In this document: one piece after another, positions 22,662 to 34,507 of the stretch
Numbering within the stretch: position 1 is the first letter of the stretch
Layout: every line of letters starts with the position of its first letter
NCBI GenBank assembly: GCA_019188255.1
Contig: JAETXT010000006.1
Coordinates: 2,790,001-2,854,000 of the forward strand
DNA length: 64,000 nucleotides
From: Verticillium longisporum
Lineage: Eukaryota; Ascomycota; Sordariomycetes; Glomerellales; Plectosphaerellaceae
Direction of reading: 5' to 3'
The notes under the pieces: generated by a model
Databases searched by the model: none
The model's input: the letters and a program-made list of their open reading frames with translations, nothing else
Told to the model about the DNA's origin: nothing
Translations under genes and position numbers: made by a program

Positions 22662-23494
22662 GACAGCAGTCGGTACATGGTACTTGGCGACCCTTGAGCC
22701 TCTTTTTTCTTTCGAGGGGCCTCTCTACAACCCAAACCCACGGAGCCTCGGAAACCCAGGTGTCACACAGGAGCCAAGATGTCGGTATTTGCAATAAAGC
22801 GGCAGACAGGCCAAGCAAGCTCTCTTCTTTCTCTAGTGCAGAGGAAGGGCAAAGGGACGATCCGGGCAGCACGCCCATGCACGTTACGAAAGAGGTTTGC
22901 GCCGATCAGAGGCGTGGGGAGACACTAAGGCCAAGCCTAATCAGAAGACCCTCCTCCACAACCCCCCCAAAAAAGCCAAAAGCCAAAGGTCTTGACCTTC
23001 GTCACCGGCCGGCCGGGAAGGGCTAAGATGGGCGGAAAGTCAGAAGGTGAGACGAGTGAGGTGAGCTCCAGGGATGCAGCTGCTGGTGAGCTGTGCCGTA
23101 GCGCTTCCTCGTGCGACCTGCATCCGAAGATGCAGAGGCAACCCGTCGCATCCGTGTTGTCCAGAGAGGTGCCCTTCTCTCTTCGTGTCAGCACCGGGGA
23201 AACAACATGGTGCAGAAGAACGGCAAAATCGGCAAGTGGACAGCGGCATCAGGAGACGGGAAAATTGCAAAACGAGGAGGCGAAGCAGTGAGCTCTTTCT
23301 TCGAGCTCCTCTTTTTGGCGCCAAATGGCCCGGTCGTCCGGGGGAAGGGAAAAGGCTCCCCACGGCCACGACCCCGACCCCGGCCTAACGGTAAAACACC
23401 AAGACAGCTTAACGCAGGGCCCCCCAGTGATCACCCACCATGTACTACCCTCTCCGCTTCGTGGCACACAGCAAAGCAGAGGAGCCCCTCCCTC

Positions 23495-23522
23495 CCCATC
23501 CCATCCCATCCCATCCCATCCT
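23495..23522. repeat. CCCAT pentanucleotide repeat
   Basis: About five copies of CCCAT in the pyrimidine-rich region upstream of acetyl-CoA synthetase. Confidence 0.9.
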
Positions 23523-24029
23523 AACACGCTCCCGATCCGTGGCCCGCCCGTCCCTTACTCCATCGTCGCCTCCTACGCAATGTCCCGCCAGCCATTGGAA
23601 CCCTCTAAAGGAGGGGCGAGAGGACCTGACCCATAAAGGGCCCTTCCCCGCAAACGTCCTTCACGTCGCGACGTTGACTTTTCTCTTTTCCACTCTCTTC
23701 TTCCTCCTCTCTCACCTCGACATTGACCCTCCCTTCCAAGCGCTCCAGTCTCTTGTTTCGTTGCGCCATACCAATCTATCGCGTCACCCCATTGACCCCT
23801 GCCGAACCCCTTGACCGGAACGTCACAACTACCTCCTCACGAACGACCTCGACGGCCGGGTTCGCTCGAGCGCACTGCTGCTTGCGTGCTGAGAACAGCG
23901 ACAGACAGGGACAAGACACCCCTGTCGACACGTTCGGACACCTTCATCCTACCTGGTTCCGCACTCGGCAAGCCTGTAGACCTACAACACCTCTCCCAAT
24001 CGCAACAACAAGCCAGACCGTCGCCCAAC

Positions 24030-26626
24030 ATGGCCGAAGGCGAGCAACAGAAGACACCAGTGGTGGCCGAGGCCCACAATGTCGACACCTTCCGTAAGCC
24101 CGAAATGCCACCCCCCCTTGTCTACGGTGACTTGCCCCTCTCGAGCTGTCCCGCTTCTGGAGGCGGCGCGCGACAGGGCAGGCCTATCGTGACGCGCCCC
24201 TCCTTGAATTAGCCGTGAAATTGGAGAATGCAATGCTGACCAGCGGCGGTAAATGTGCGCAATAGACCCTCCTCAGAAGATGCTTGACAGTACGTCCCAC
24301 TTCTTCTCCTGTTTTTCTGTTGGTGTCATGTGTGTGAGGTGCTGAGATGGAGACCTCATGCCTCATCAAGTCGCGTGTGCCGATACCGCTATCGTCTGTT
24401 GTCGAATTCTGTCCTGCTGATCCAGAATGGCAAGGCTGGGGCGCGACGGTCGATGCTGTCATAGCGCGCTGCTTCTGTTCAACGTGTGGGAGCATCTTTG
24501 CTGACGATTTTGCCCCTCTTCGTAGAGCACCCCAGCAAACCCCACATTGCCAGTGAGTGAACCCCTTTCGACCCCGCGATTGACCCCCCTATCCCATGCA
24601 CCCCTTGCCCATTTGAACCTCCTCGCGCGAAACAGCCGTCGCTGACGATGCCCAGATCTCGAGGAGTACCAGAGGCTGTACAAGGAGTCCATCACGGATC
24701 CCACAAAGTTCTGGGGCGAAAAGGCACGCGAGCTCCTGTCCTGGTACACCGACTTCCAAACCGTCCGCAGCGGCTCCTTCGAGGGTGGCGACACAGCCTG
24801 GTTCGTCGAGGGCACCCTCAACGCCTGCTACAACCTCGTCGACCGCCACGCCTACAAGGACCCCAACCGCGTGGCCATCATCTACGAGGCCGACGAGCCC
24901 GATGGCGGCCGCAAGGTCACCTACCAGCAGCTTTTGCGCGACGTCTCGCAGGTCGCCTGGGTCCTGCGCGAGATGGGCGTCCGCAAGGGCGATACCGTTG
25001 CCATCTACCTGCCCATGATTCCCGAGGCCCTCGTCGCCATCCTCGCCTGCATCCGTCTCGGCGCCGTCCACTCGGTCGTCTTTGCCGGCTTCTCCGCCGG
25101 CTCGCTGCGCGATCGTGTCATTGACGGCAAGTCGCGCGTCGTCATCACCTCGGACGAGGGCAAGCGCGGCGGCAAGCTCATCGGCACCAAGAAGATTGTC
25201 GACGACGCCCTGAAGCAGTGCCCCGACGTCTCCCACGTCCCCGTCTACAAGCGCACCGGCGCCGGCGTGCCCTTCACCCAGGGCCGCGGCTGGGGGGGGC
25301 ACGACGGGGGCGGGAAGTGGCCCACCTACTTCCCCCGTCCACGTCAACGCCGAGGACCCCTGTTCCTCCTCTACACCTCGGGCTCCACCGGCAAGCCCAA
25401 GGGCGTCATGCACACGACGGCCGGCTACCTCCTCGGCGCCGCCTGCACCGGCAAGTACGTCTTTGACATTCACGACGGCGACCGCTACTTCTGCGGCGGC
25501 GACGTCGGCTGGATCACGGGCCACACGTACGTCGTCTACGCGCCGCTGCTGCTCGGCGTGACGACGGTTGTCTTCGAGGGCACGCCCGCCTACCCCAACT
25601 TTTCGCGCTACTGGGACATCATCGCCAAGCACGAGGTGACGCAGTTCTACGTCGCGCCGACGGCGCTGCGCCTGCTCAAGCGCGCCGGCGACGAGCACGT
25701 CAAGGCCGACATGAAGCACCTGCGCGTGCTCGGCTCCGTCGGCGAGCCCATCGCCGCCGAGATCTGGAAGTGGTACTTTGAGACGGTCGGCAAGGAGGAG
25801 GCCCACGTCGTCGACACGTACTGGCAGACCGAGACGGGCTCCAACGTCATCACGCCGCTCGCCGGCGTCACGCCGACCAAGCCCGGCAGCGCCTCGCTGC
25901 CCTTCTTCGGCATCGAGCCCGCCATCATCGACCCCGTGTCCGGCGACGAGATCCACGGCAACGACGTCGAGGGCGTCCTCGCCTTCAAGCAGCCCTGGCC
26001 CAGCATGGCCCGCACCGTCTACGGCGCCCACAAGCGCTACATGGACACGTACCTCAACGTCTACAAGGGCTACTACTTCACCGGCGACGGCGCCGGCCGC
26101 GACCACGAGGGCTTCTACTGGATCCGCGGCCGCGTCGACGACGTCGTCAACGTCTCGGGCCACCGCCTCTCCACCGCCGAGATCGAGGCCGCCCTGCTCG
26201 AGCACCACTCCATCGCCGAGGCCGCCGTCGTCGGCTTCGCCGACGAGCTCACGGGCCAGGCCGTCAAGGCCTTTGTCGCCTTCAAGGACGCCACCGCCGC
26301 CGGCGACGCCCTGCGCAAGGAGTTCATCATGCAGGTCCGCAAGAGCATCGGCCCCTTTGCCGCCCCCAAGGCCGTCTTCATCGTCCCCGACCTGCCCAAG
26401 ACGCGCTCCGGCAAGATCATGCGCCGCATTCTGAGGAAGATCCTCGCCGGCGAGGAGGACCAGCTCGGCGATATCACAACAGTATGTTTTTTCGTTCCTG
26501 GCCCCCCGTAACGTCTCTGTGTCGAGAACGTCCGTGACTGATGCCTTTCTTCTTGTGTAGTTGTCAGACCCGTCCATCGTCGAAAAGATTATCAACCTCG
26601 TGCACGAGGCCAAGGGAAAGAAATGA
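24030..26626 (+). CDS. facA: acetyl-CoA synthetase (FacA/Acs type), locally corrupted
   Basis: This enzyme makes acetyl-CoA from acetate, CoA and ATP, needed for growth on acetate and for acetyl-CoA supply. Five exons: 24030-24093, 24266-24289 (24 nt), 24526-24552 (27 nt), 24656-26481 and 26561-26626; 668 residues. The two micro-exons give [20 protein letters not shown], which runs smoothly into [13 protein letters not shown]. Landmarks: [20 protein letters not shown]; the AMP-binding loop [57 protein letters not shown]; the acetylatable Lys region [18 protein letters not shown]; ending HEAKGKK. Oddity: at about residues 250-275 (25290-25361) the invariant Trp-rich block is Gly-rich and the next ten residues are out of register. 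This fits two missing C at 25332-25336, one at 25357-25360, and several T-to-G changes. The rest is intact. Confidence 0.97.
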
Positions 26627-29600
26627 ATTGGAAGCATCGGTAGGCTTTGGGAAGGAAACGGAAGGAGGATAGGGCACAATATTCCGCGGACGTACTTGAT
26701 ACCATGATGCCAGGACAGTTCGAACGAGATATAGGGCTGTGACGGAAATGGTCGCACTTGGAGTTGAGTGTTTGAAATTGAAACCCTTAATCATGCGTTT
26801 TCGCTCGTTCTGTCGTTGCTGCCGGGTACTCCTGAGTGTGGACTCAAAAAAGATGCGTTCGGGAACATGGGAGCAAACCGAGAGTCTGTTGGGAAAGGAG
26901 GTGGGAACAAAGTTTTGAGAACGTGGCAAACGACATTGGCAATGTAGTAGGAGACAAACCAAGCTTGAACCATCGCGGTCGCCGCAGAAAAAGAGAGCAG
27001 TCCAGCTGGCAAAGCGTGGAGACTGCCGACCTCAGCAATCGCCGACTCTCGGTAACGGTAACATCGTGTCATCCATGCTCGAGGCACAATAACCCTGCAT
27101 CTCTCGAGTTGAATCGCACGGCCCACTGCCACGGTGAGTTCTCATTCAGGGGTTCTCGTCAACCGGGACCCTCTACCAAAACGAACATGGACCGATCAAG
27201 AGGCCTCCAGAAGACCGTTCAAGTGTCGGTAATCACTTCATCAATCCTCCCGACTCCGGTAGGAGCAGCTCGAGTCATACATTGCCGGATTCAAGAGTTC
27301 AAGTTGGCACCCGCGGCGGACAACCGAGCAGAGATCGGTCCTTCTTCTGCATGCTGAAAGACAACATCTCAACACAGCCACGCCGCGCGGCATCTCCATG
27401 TTCACTGCATGTCGCCATCACACCGACGGAGTTTCTTGTCGGAATTGACCACAAACCCGACTACGATTACCTCCAAGCAGGATCGGTGGACTACGAGAGG
27501 GGACCGAAAGAAGGGGAAACCCAGGCGGCCGCTGCGTCTCGAATAGCTTTCATCTGGAGACTTGGCGTCTGATGGTTTTTTAGGTTGCGAAGATCACTGG
27601 GTTACGGGTTGAACACCGTGGACATCCCCAGTATCCAGGCTATTGGTCAGCGACGGGATTTCGTTCCTCAGGACATCATACCGAAGAGCAGCAATCTGGT
27701 CAGTGTACTAAGGCATTCCTTGCGCAGTCTCATAACAGTGCATGCACGTTTGAAGCATAGAGTATAGTAAGGACGAGGAGTTAAGGACTCCGTTTTGTGC
27801 TGAACTTGTGAGGCGGCGTGCGGTTCGGATGCCCGACATGGCTCATGCAAACTCGCACCTATTCTTGGCCAACTCCTCTAAGAAATCGACACCAGAATAT
27901 GTCTGAACCATTAAGCTCAAAATACTCGAGATGCCCTGGGCTTTCCCCGGAAACACCTGATGTCGATACACTTGGCGGCTGAGCGCGGCCAGAGACAGCA
28001 ACTGACAACTGCGGTCCTGAAGGTCGTCGTTGATGTGTTAGCGCGAGTCCGGCAGTAACTGGAACGCTCGGAAGCTTAGTTTTCGGTCGCTGTGCCAGCG
28101 CTAGAACCTGCAGGCTTCGAAAGGGAAAGGTTGCAAAATGGAATGTGCAAGTGGTGTTCGCCAAGTCCGAAAGGGTGTGTGGAGAAGCAGTGCGATGGCT
28201 GAGAGTCGTCGTCATCCTCTGCCCAGCAGCAGCCTTGGTGGTCGCCTGGTGTTGGGCTTCGCCGCTGACCCTTAGAACAAACACCACGTGGGTGCAAGCC
28301 GTAATCGGAATGTGAACGTCAGAGATATTTGCCCGAATCGTCGTCAATCAAATATCAGCGCATCATGACCAGATTATCTAAGGGTCTTGCTGACAGACGC
28401 CAAGACGATGGCTGAGCGTAGTGCAAGGCTGTGTGAGCCTTCGAGACGCTATGTGCTTTGCATCGATCAGACGGGCGTGAGATCAACTAGCAATTTGTTT
28501 GGGTTGCTGCAGATCATGGTCGAGAGACCAGCGATGGTCATTACCTTAGCTCGGCCGTTTTCGGACTTAGGATAGACGAGGAGCAGCACTGATCAGAAGG
28601 TATGATCTGCAATTGGTGCCAGTGGTGGAAGGTGTGCCACGAGGCCAGAATATTTGTTTGCTGTATTGGGGGCCCATCTGATGGAACGCAGTGGAGTGGT
28701 CCGCTGGAGCGAGTCGTGCAGATTTGTGACTGAGCCTGCGCCTGCCTGCTTGTGGTCGCTCTGGAGACTCAGACATAGCCTCTACCAACGAGATCGTCTC
28801 GTTTGCTGGAATCAGAGTGGGCGCGCACGCCGAGATCCCATCTGCTAGAGTGGGAACCTCGGGATGCATCCCTCCCACGGTTATCGGGTTGCCTCGTATC
28901 GCATATTGGCAAGGCCAGTCGGGATCAACTCAATTTCGCCCCTTAAAAATGCACAACGATGTGGAAGCTGTCTTTTTGTGAACACGGTTGTTGCACATGG
29001 TATCATTCGAAGAGGATCGTCTGTGGTCGACGATCTGTTGGGTCTGAAACGCTCAACGAAGGGGTTCATGGCCACAATCACAGGTGTAGCTGGCCGAGCT
29101 GATCGAGTCCGCAATCTGGTACCGACCTACCACATGTACTGTACTGCAGTGGGGACACAGCGAGGGCTCTGCTGTGAATTGGACGCTCGCCACCAGACTT
29201 CGGGCAGGGTAGCACGGCATCCATCACGTTGATGGCTCGCCGCTAAGCATGCATCTGGCTGACAGACAGAAAGTGGTCTGTGAGGAGAGTGGCCCAGCCG
29301 AATGATATTTCGGGAGCGTCGGCGTCGACAGTCTTCTCTGCTTCAGCCCCGTCTCGGATGTCAGAGCCGCTTGGGCTTTGGAGACGCTGGTCCCGTGGAC
29401 GCCCAGCCTTTCAGTGGGCGGTTCCACGTCCAGGATTATTGGAAGCCTGGGGTCGCCATGACTGCCGCGTGCCGGACGTATGGGCTCCTGATTGATAGTC
29501 AGGGTCGACCAGATGCCGCACAATGGATGAACAACTCGCTCTCTTGAGACTTCTCGACCTGTCAGGATCATCGTTGCCATAGTTTCTCCTGGTCGGTATA

Positions 29601-30622
29601 CCCGTCGCTCTGAGGGTCCGCAGCTGGCCGATGGGGATAACGAGACGAGACGGTCAGGGTGAGGAGACGCCGGCTCGGACTTGCTCAAGACTCCGCAATT
29701 TGAACAATGTCGGCTGGTTAGTGCTGGCAGACGCTGACGACGACAGCGTGAATAAGCTGCACCATGGCAAGCATGGCTACAAGCCAGGCAAGCCAAGGAG
29801 CAAGACAACAAAGTGCAGTGGTGCTGACGAGTCAACGAGAGCGAGCCATCTTGGCTGTTCGGAGCTAAGGTGAAACTGATCCCCAACTGGTTGGCAGGGG
29901 CCTTGGAGGGGGCTTGGAGGGGGCCTTCCCACAGCCAGTGTCGTGCAGGGGGCTGTGGGTGTGGGCGACAGGCATGGGGAGGGGCCTCGGGGCGACAGGG
30001 GAGGCAAGCACAAGGGGCGCTAGCACGGTACCTAAGTCTTGGGTGCTTGCGTAGTCGTAGACCCAGTACCTCACGTTGCCCCCCTGGCCTGCTTCGCCTC
30101 CATCTCCACGTCTACTACTGCTTCTGGGTGTCTCTTTCCCATCTGCCATCCCCATCTCATTGCCACCATTCGTCTGTGGCTTCCGTGCACCCAGCAAGCG
30201 TTGTCGTCGTCAGTCAGTCAACGAGAAACTTCCCAACTCTCTTCCAACCTTAACCCATCTTTCCCCACGCTACCTACTACAGATTGCCAAATTCAGTTGC
30301 CCAGTTGCGACCCTTTGAAAAAAATATCCCTTATATCCAGACCCAACATCCATCCCTATATTCGTCCACTCAGACCCCTTGGAAAGTCTGTCGCAATAAC
30401 CTTTGTCTCCGAACCGCCCGGGACTACCAGACGTCACCACTCGCTTCTCCCCATCTTCAACTTTGAACAAGCAAATCCAAACAAACCCAGCCCTGGAAGA
30501 TCCTTACCACACACTGCAACTGATGCAATAACCTTCACAAGAACCCCGTCCCGCGTCAGGGAACTCTTCGCCTCTCTCTCTCCCTCTCTCTTCTCCTCTC
30601 TTTGCCGCCTGCTACCACCAAC
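26627..30622. other. intergenic 4 kb between acetyl-CoA synthetase and ADAM protease
   Basis: I find no gene I can support. Frames such as 29224-29886 (minus) are open but compositionally unlike the coding sequence here. The right end (about 30040-30620) is pyrimidine-rich and is the probable promoter and leader of the ADAM gene. A GGTACCTAAG word is at 30027. Confidence 0.5.
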
Positions 30623-33188
30623 ATGGTTAGCATACGGGCCCTCCTCGCCAGTACACTCAGTGTCGCCTCATTAATCCAAGATGCCGCTGGTTCGTAGTCT
30701 CTGTCGCTCACGGGCACTCGAGGCACATCAGACTACTAACACTACTCTTCTTTGAATAGCACACTCTGCACAGCGGAATCCTCTGACAGCTATCCATCTC
30801 ATCGACGCCCCCTCCTTAAATACGCCAACAAAACGATGCCAGTACCACTCCTCATTCGACCTGACCTTTAGTCTCGACAATACCCAACAGCAAATACGCC
30901 TCGCCCTCGAGCCGAACCACGACATCCTCCACCATGACATGCACGTTAACTACCTCGGTCCGGATGGCTCGCTACGGGAGTCACAGCGCATCAACCGCCA
31001 TGACCACAAGGTCTTCCGCGGCGCCTCTTTCATTCGCCGCGATGGCCAATCTGAATGGACCAAGGTTGGATGGGCGCGGATAACCATGCATCGCGACGGC
31101 AAGGATCCTGTCTTTCAGGGCGCTTTTCGAATCGACGGAGACCACCAACACCTTATGACCGGAAAAAACTATCAACGCGTGAAGCACCCAGAAGATCCAC
31201 TCCAGGACACCGACGCAGACACAGATGAATACATGGTGGTGTGGAGGGATTCAGACGTCATGAGCTACTACTTTGACCCTCAGGACCTGAAGCGGGACAC
31301 GGCAGGCCGATCAAGTTGTGAATCTCAGTCACTCACGTTCAATGCCAAATACGACCCCAACGCGTTTGAAGACGTTCGCATGCGGGCCGTTTCACCTGCT
31401 TCACTATTCGGGCGACAGATTGATTCCGGTCAGACGGGCAACAACGGCGCGGGCCAGAATCTTGTTGCCACCATCGGCTCGACTCAAGGCTGTCCGACCG
31501 TCCGCAAGATTGCCCTGGTTGGCATCGCCACGGACTGCACATATACCGCAGATTTCAACGACACGCAGGCCGTTCGCCAGAATATTATCGACCTTGTCAA
31601 CTCGGCTTCTGAAGTCTATGAGAGCAGCTTCAACATTTCACTCGGTATTCAAAATCTTACAATCAGCGACCGCGACTGCCCCGGTTCTACCAGCGATCTC
31701 GCTCCTTGGAACGTTGGATGCAACAGCAATCTACGCATAAGCGACCGTCTCAACCTCTTCTCGGAGTGGCGCGGACGGTCTAATGATGCCAATGCCTTCT
31801 GGACTCTGCTGAGCACCTGCAACACCAACTCGGCTGTCGGCCTGGCCTGGCTCGGTCAGGTGTGTGTCCCAGGTTCGCAGACTACAGCTGGTAGTGACGG
31901 TTCCAATGAAACCGTTGCTGCTGCCAATGTTGTTGTCCGAACAGATAGCGAGTGGCAAGTATTCGCTCACGAAGCCGGTCACACTTTTGGTGCTGTCCAC
32001 GACTGCGACGATCAACTTTGCGCCAGCAGTGAGAACCAGATGCAAAGATGCTGTCCTTTGAGCGCGAACACATGCAACGCCGCAGCTCGCTTCATCATGA
32101 ACCCATCTACCGGCAGGCAGATTCAAAACTTTTCCCCTTGCTCCATCGGCAATGTCTGCTCCGCCTTGTATCGCAATGCCGTTCGATCGGAATGCTTGGC
32201 CAACAATCGAGACGTCGAGACAATCACTGGAAGCCAATGTGGCAATGGCATTGTTGAGTCAGGGGAAGAGTGTGACTGTGGCGGCGCTGAGTCTTGTGGT
32301 AATAACCCGTGTTGCGACGCCGCGACCTGTCGTTTCACCACCAACTCGCAGTGTGATCCGGCGAACGAGGACTGCTGCACAGACCAGTGTCGTTACGCCT
32401 CTCAAGGCAGCATCTGTCGTGAGAGTACGGGCCTTTGCGATCCACAGGAAACATGCCCTGGTGATTCCTCGGTCTGTCCCAGTGACATCCACAGGAGCGA
32501 CGGTGACTCGTGTGGCGCTGATGGTGACAACCTGCAATGCGCTTCGGGCCAGTGCACGTCACGAGAGCAGCAATGTCAGGCTGCTGTCGGTTCCCGCGAC
32601 ACCAACAATCAGACGACATCGTGCGACAACGGCTGCATGCTCTCTTGTCGTTCACCCAACGTATTCCAGACAGAGGAGTGCCGACTTTTGAACCAAAATT
32701 ATCTTGATGGAACTCCTTGCGAGAGTGGCGGAACATGCCGCAATGGCGTGTGCCGGGACGCATCGTTTACCAACGACGTTCTCTCTTGGTTCGAGAGGCA
32801 CAAGAATATTTTAATCCCTGTAGGAGCTTCAGTGGGTGGTCTTCTCGTTCTAGCAATCCTCTGGTGCTGTATATCGTCAGCATGCAAGAAGCGTAGGCAC
32901 AATAAGAACGCCTCCAAGCTACCCCCGACGCCTCCTCCTATGAATACGTGGAACAGCTACGGCGGGGCCTGGAATGCCTCCAACATCGCGCCAGTGCCCC
33001 CACCACAGCGGCAGCAACAGCAGTCACCGGCGAGCCACAGCTCAAACAACATGCCCCTCTATCCGGGTGAGGTACATACCGGCCATCAAGGCCAAGGATA
33101 CGCCAACAGTTCGTACTCGGGCCAACAGCCATACCCAGGCCAGTGGCACCCGCAGAGGAGTCGGACGATGAGCATGAGATATGCGTAA
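30623..33188 (+). CDS. ADAM-family transmembrane metalloprotease (831 aa)
   Basis: Exons 30623-30689 and 30760-33188 (70-nt intron, phase 1) give 831 residues with complete ADAM order: signal peptide (MVSIRALLASTLSVASLIQD); prodomain to about residue 240; reprolysin-type zinc protease with HEAGHTFGAVHD at residues 426-437, all three zinc His and the catalytic Glu present; disintegrin-like domain from about 516 (CGNGIVESGEECDCGGAESC); Cys-rich region with CRSPNVFQTEECRLLNQNY; a single membrane helix at about 707-730 (VGASVGGLLVLAILWCC); and a cytoplasmic tail rich in Pro, Gln and Ser (KLPPTPPPMNTW). Fungal ADAMs (ADM-A/ADM-B, S. pombe Mde10) are related; Mde10 acts in spore wall development, but the substrate here is unknown. 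The tail has polyproline motifs that could bind SH3 domains. No frame defects. Confidence 0.95.
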
Positions 33189-33691
33189 AAGGGAGTCTTT
33201 ACTCTACATGTTAGCATTTGCATCGGGCGGCGTTAACTGGCGTCATTTTCGTTATTATTACTTTCTATTGCTCTTATTCTCAATATCGTCAAGGAGACGA
33301 ATGGTCACAACAAATACATGGGAACAGTTCTGGGAGCGACTCGACCAGGAGTAGGCATCAGCGAGATGCCCCACCGGATATCCATCATTTAGCAGTGGGC
33401 GGACATATACACAAGATGTTCATAGAGTATACGGTGGATGAGTGGACGGGCCTTTTGGAGATAGGCAGTACGGCACATGGGTTAGGGTCAGCTGGCTGGT
33501 CTCGTCTGCACACCGGCATGAATATGACGACGTCTGAGCATCTCAATCTGTGTTGCTGCATTTCTGGTGCTGTGATCCCCTTGCCGCTCCCCGAACCCTC
33601 GCTAAGTGAGACTGTCTCTGACACTTGAGCCCCCACAAAAGTCTTTGATGGCCTTTTGTTCACCGCAAGTCACTCCCGAACCCTCGATTCA
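33189..33691. other. intergenic, convergent 3' ends
   Basis: No gene. It holds the 3' ends of the ADAM gene (+) and the small unknown gene (-). Confidence 0.6.
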
Positions 33692-34507
33692 TCAGCGTCG
33701 CTTGTGGCCATGCGGCCTGCCGGGCCCAGAGCCGGAGCTCTTGCGCTGAGTCGACTCCTGCGGCGGAACATGATCCTCTTCGAAGCCGCACAGGACGCGG
33801 GTGAAGAAAAGGCGCGTGCCCGGGATGCTCTGTGTCATGGAGTCAGTACAACCACCTCCTTGATCAACGCAGTGAAAGCTCAGCCAAACATCACCGAAAA
33901 AAATGTCCTTCGGCGTGGGGAAGGAGGGAGCTGGCTGTGAAGGCCCAGACAGTCTCAGACAGAACCCTTGGGGGGGGAACGCTATAACCAAGGAGGCGAG
34001 ACGCGACCAGCGCAGGGCATAGAAGGGAGAAAGGAAACAGAAAAAGAAAAAGGGTACGTACGTCCTCCCGACTCGAGGCATACCACATCAACATCTCCGG
34101 ACTCTCCAGCACGTCCCTGGCCCATTCGCGCCTCCGGAACGCCTCGAATGTCTCCCCGCGCTGCCGCTCGCTTGCGCCGCCGCCGCCGCGGGGGCCAGTA
34201 CCGCCGATGAACCCCGTGTTCTCGTCGTCGTCGCCTTCCGAGTCAGAGTGTCGACGACCCCCCGAACCGCCGCGGCCGCCGCCGCCCTGGCGGTGCTGAA
34301 AGTCGCCGCTGGGGAAGGGGTCTTTGCTGGAGGCGCCAAAGGGGTCTTTGCCCCGGGCCTGGCGGTCGCGCATCGTGGGCGTGAAGGACGGCGTCGGCGA
34401 GGGGCGATGGCGGGGCTGGGGGATGATGTGTGGGCTGTTGATGCGTAGTAGGGAGGGGGGCGGGGGGTTGTGGAGGGGGTGGAGGTGCCGTAGGGTGTTG
34501 ACGACAT
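33692..34507 (-). CDS. small fungal protein of unknown function (194 aa), one frameshift
   Basis: Exon 1 is 34507-34062 and exon 2 is 33829-33692, separated by a 232-nt intron (GTACGT...ACACAG), phase 0. Bridged, it encodes 194 residues. The N-terminus (MSSTPYGTSTPSTTPRPPPY) is Pro/Ser/Thr-rich; then MRDRQARGKDPFGASSKDPF; a Gly-rich acidic linker; and a compact C-terminal half, FEAFRRREWARDVLESPEML then MWYASSRED joined to SIPGTRLFFTRVLCGFEEDH and a basic tail ending GHKRR. That C-terminal part looks conserved (Trp, Pro-Gly, Cys-Gly-Phe) but I cannot name it. The frame breaks at the four G (plus strand) 34401-34404; one more base restores SPTPSFTPTMRD. Lengths on both sides agree with the model exactly. 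Alternatively translation could start at the internal Met (34373), which would bypass the break. Confidence 0.72.

Larger units (their letters stand above)
21094..24029. other. intergenic 2.9 kb upstream of acetyl-CoA synthetase
   Basis: No gene is firmly supported. A weak minus-strand candidate at 22323-22661 is listed separately. The right 600 bases are strongly pyrimidine-rich and include a CCCAT repeat at 23495-23522; they should hold the acetyl-CoA synthetase promoter and a long 5' leader without an upstream in-frame ATG close to the start. Confidence 0.55.

Noticed and set aside
24589..26757. 722-codon open frame on the minus strand
   Set aside because: It is antisense to acetyl-CoA synthetase and rich in Gly, Asp, Val, Leu and Ala as expected for the complement of a GC-rich gene.
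29224..29886. 220-codon frame on the minus strand
   Set aside because: Cys/His/Ser/Arg-rich without a pattern, no signal peptide or domain, and no convincing start context.
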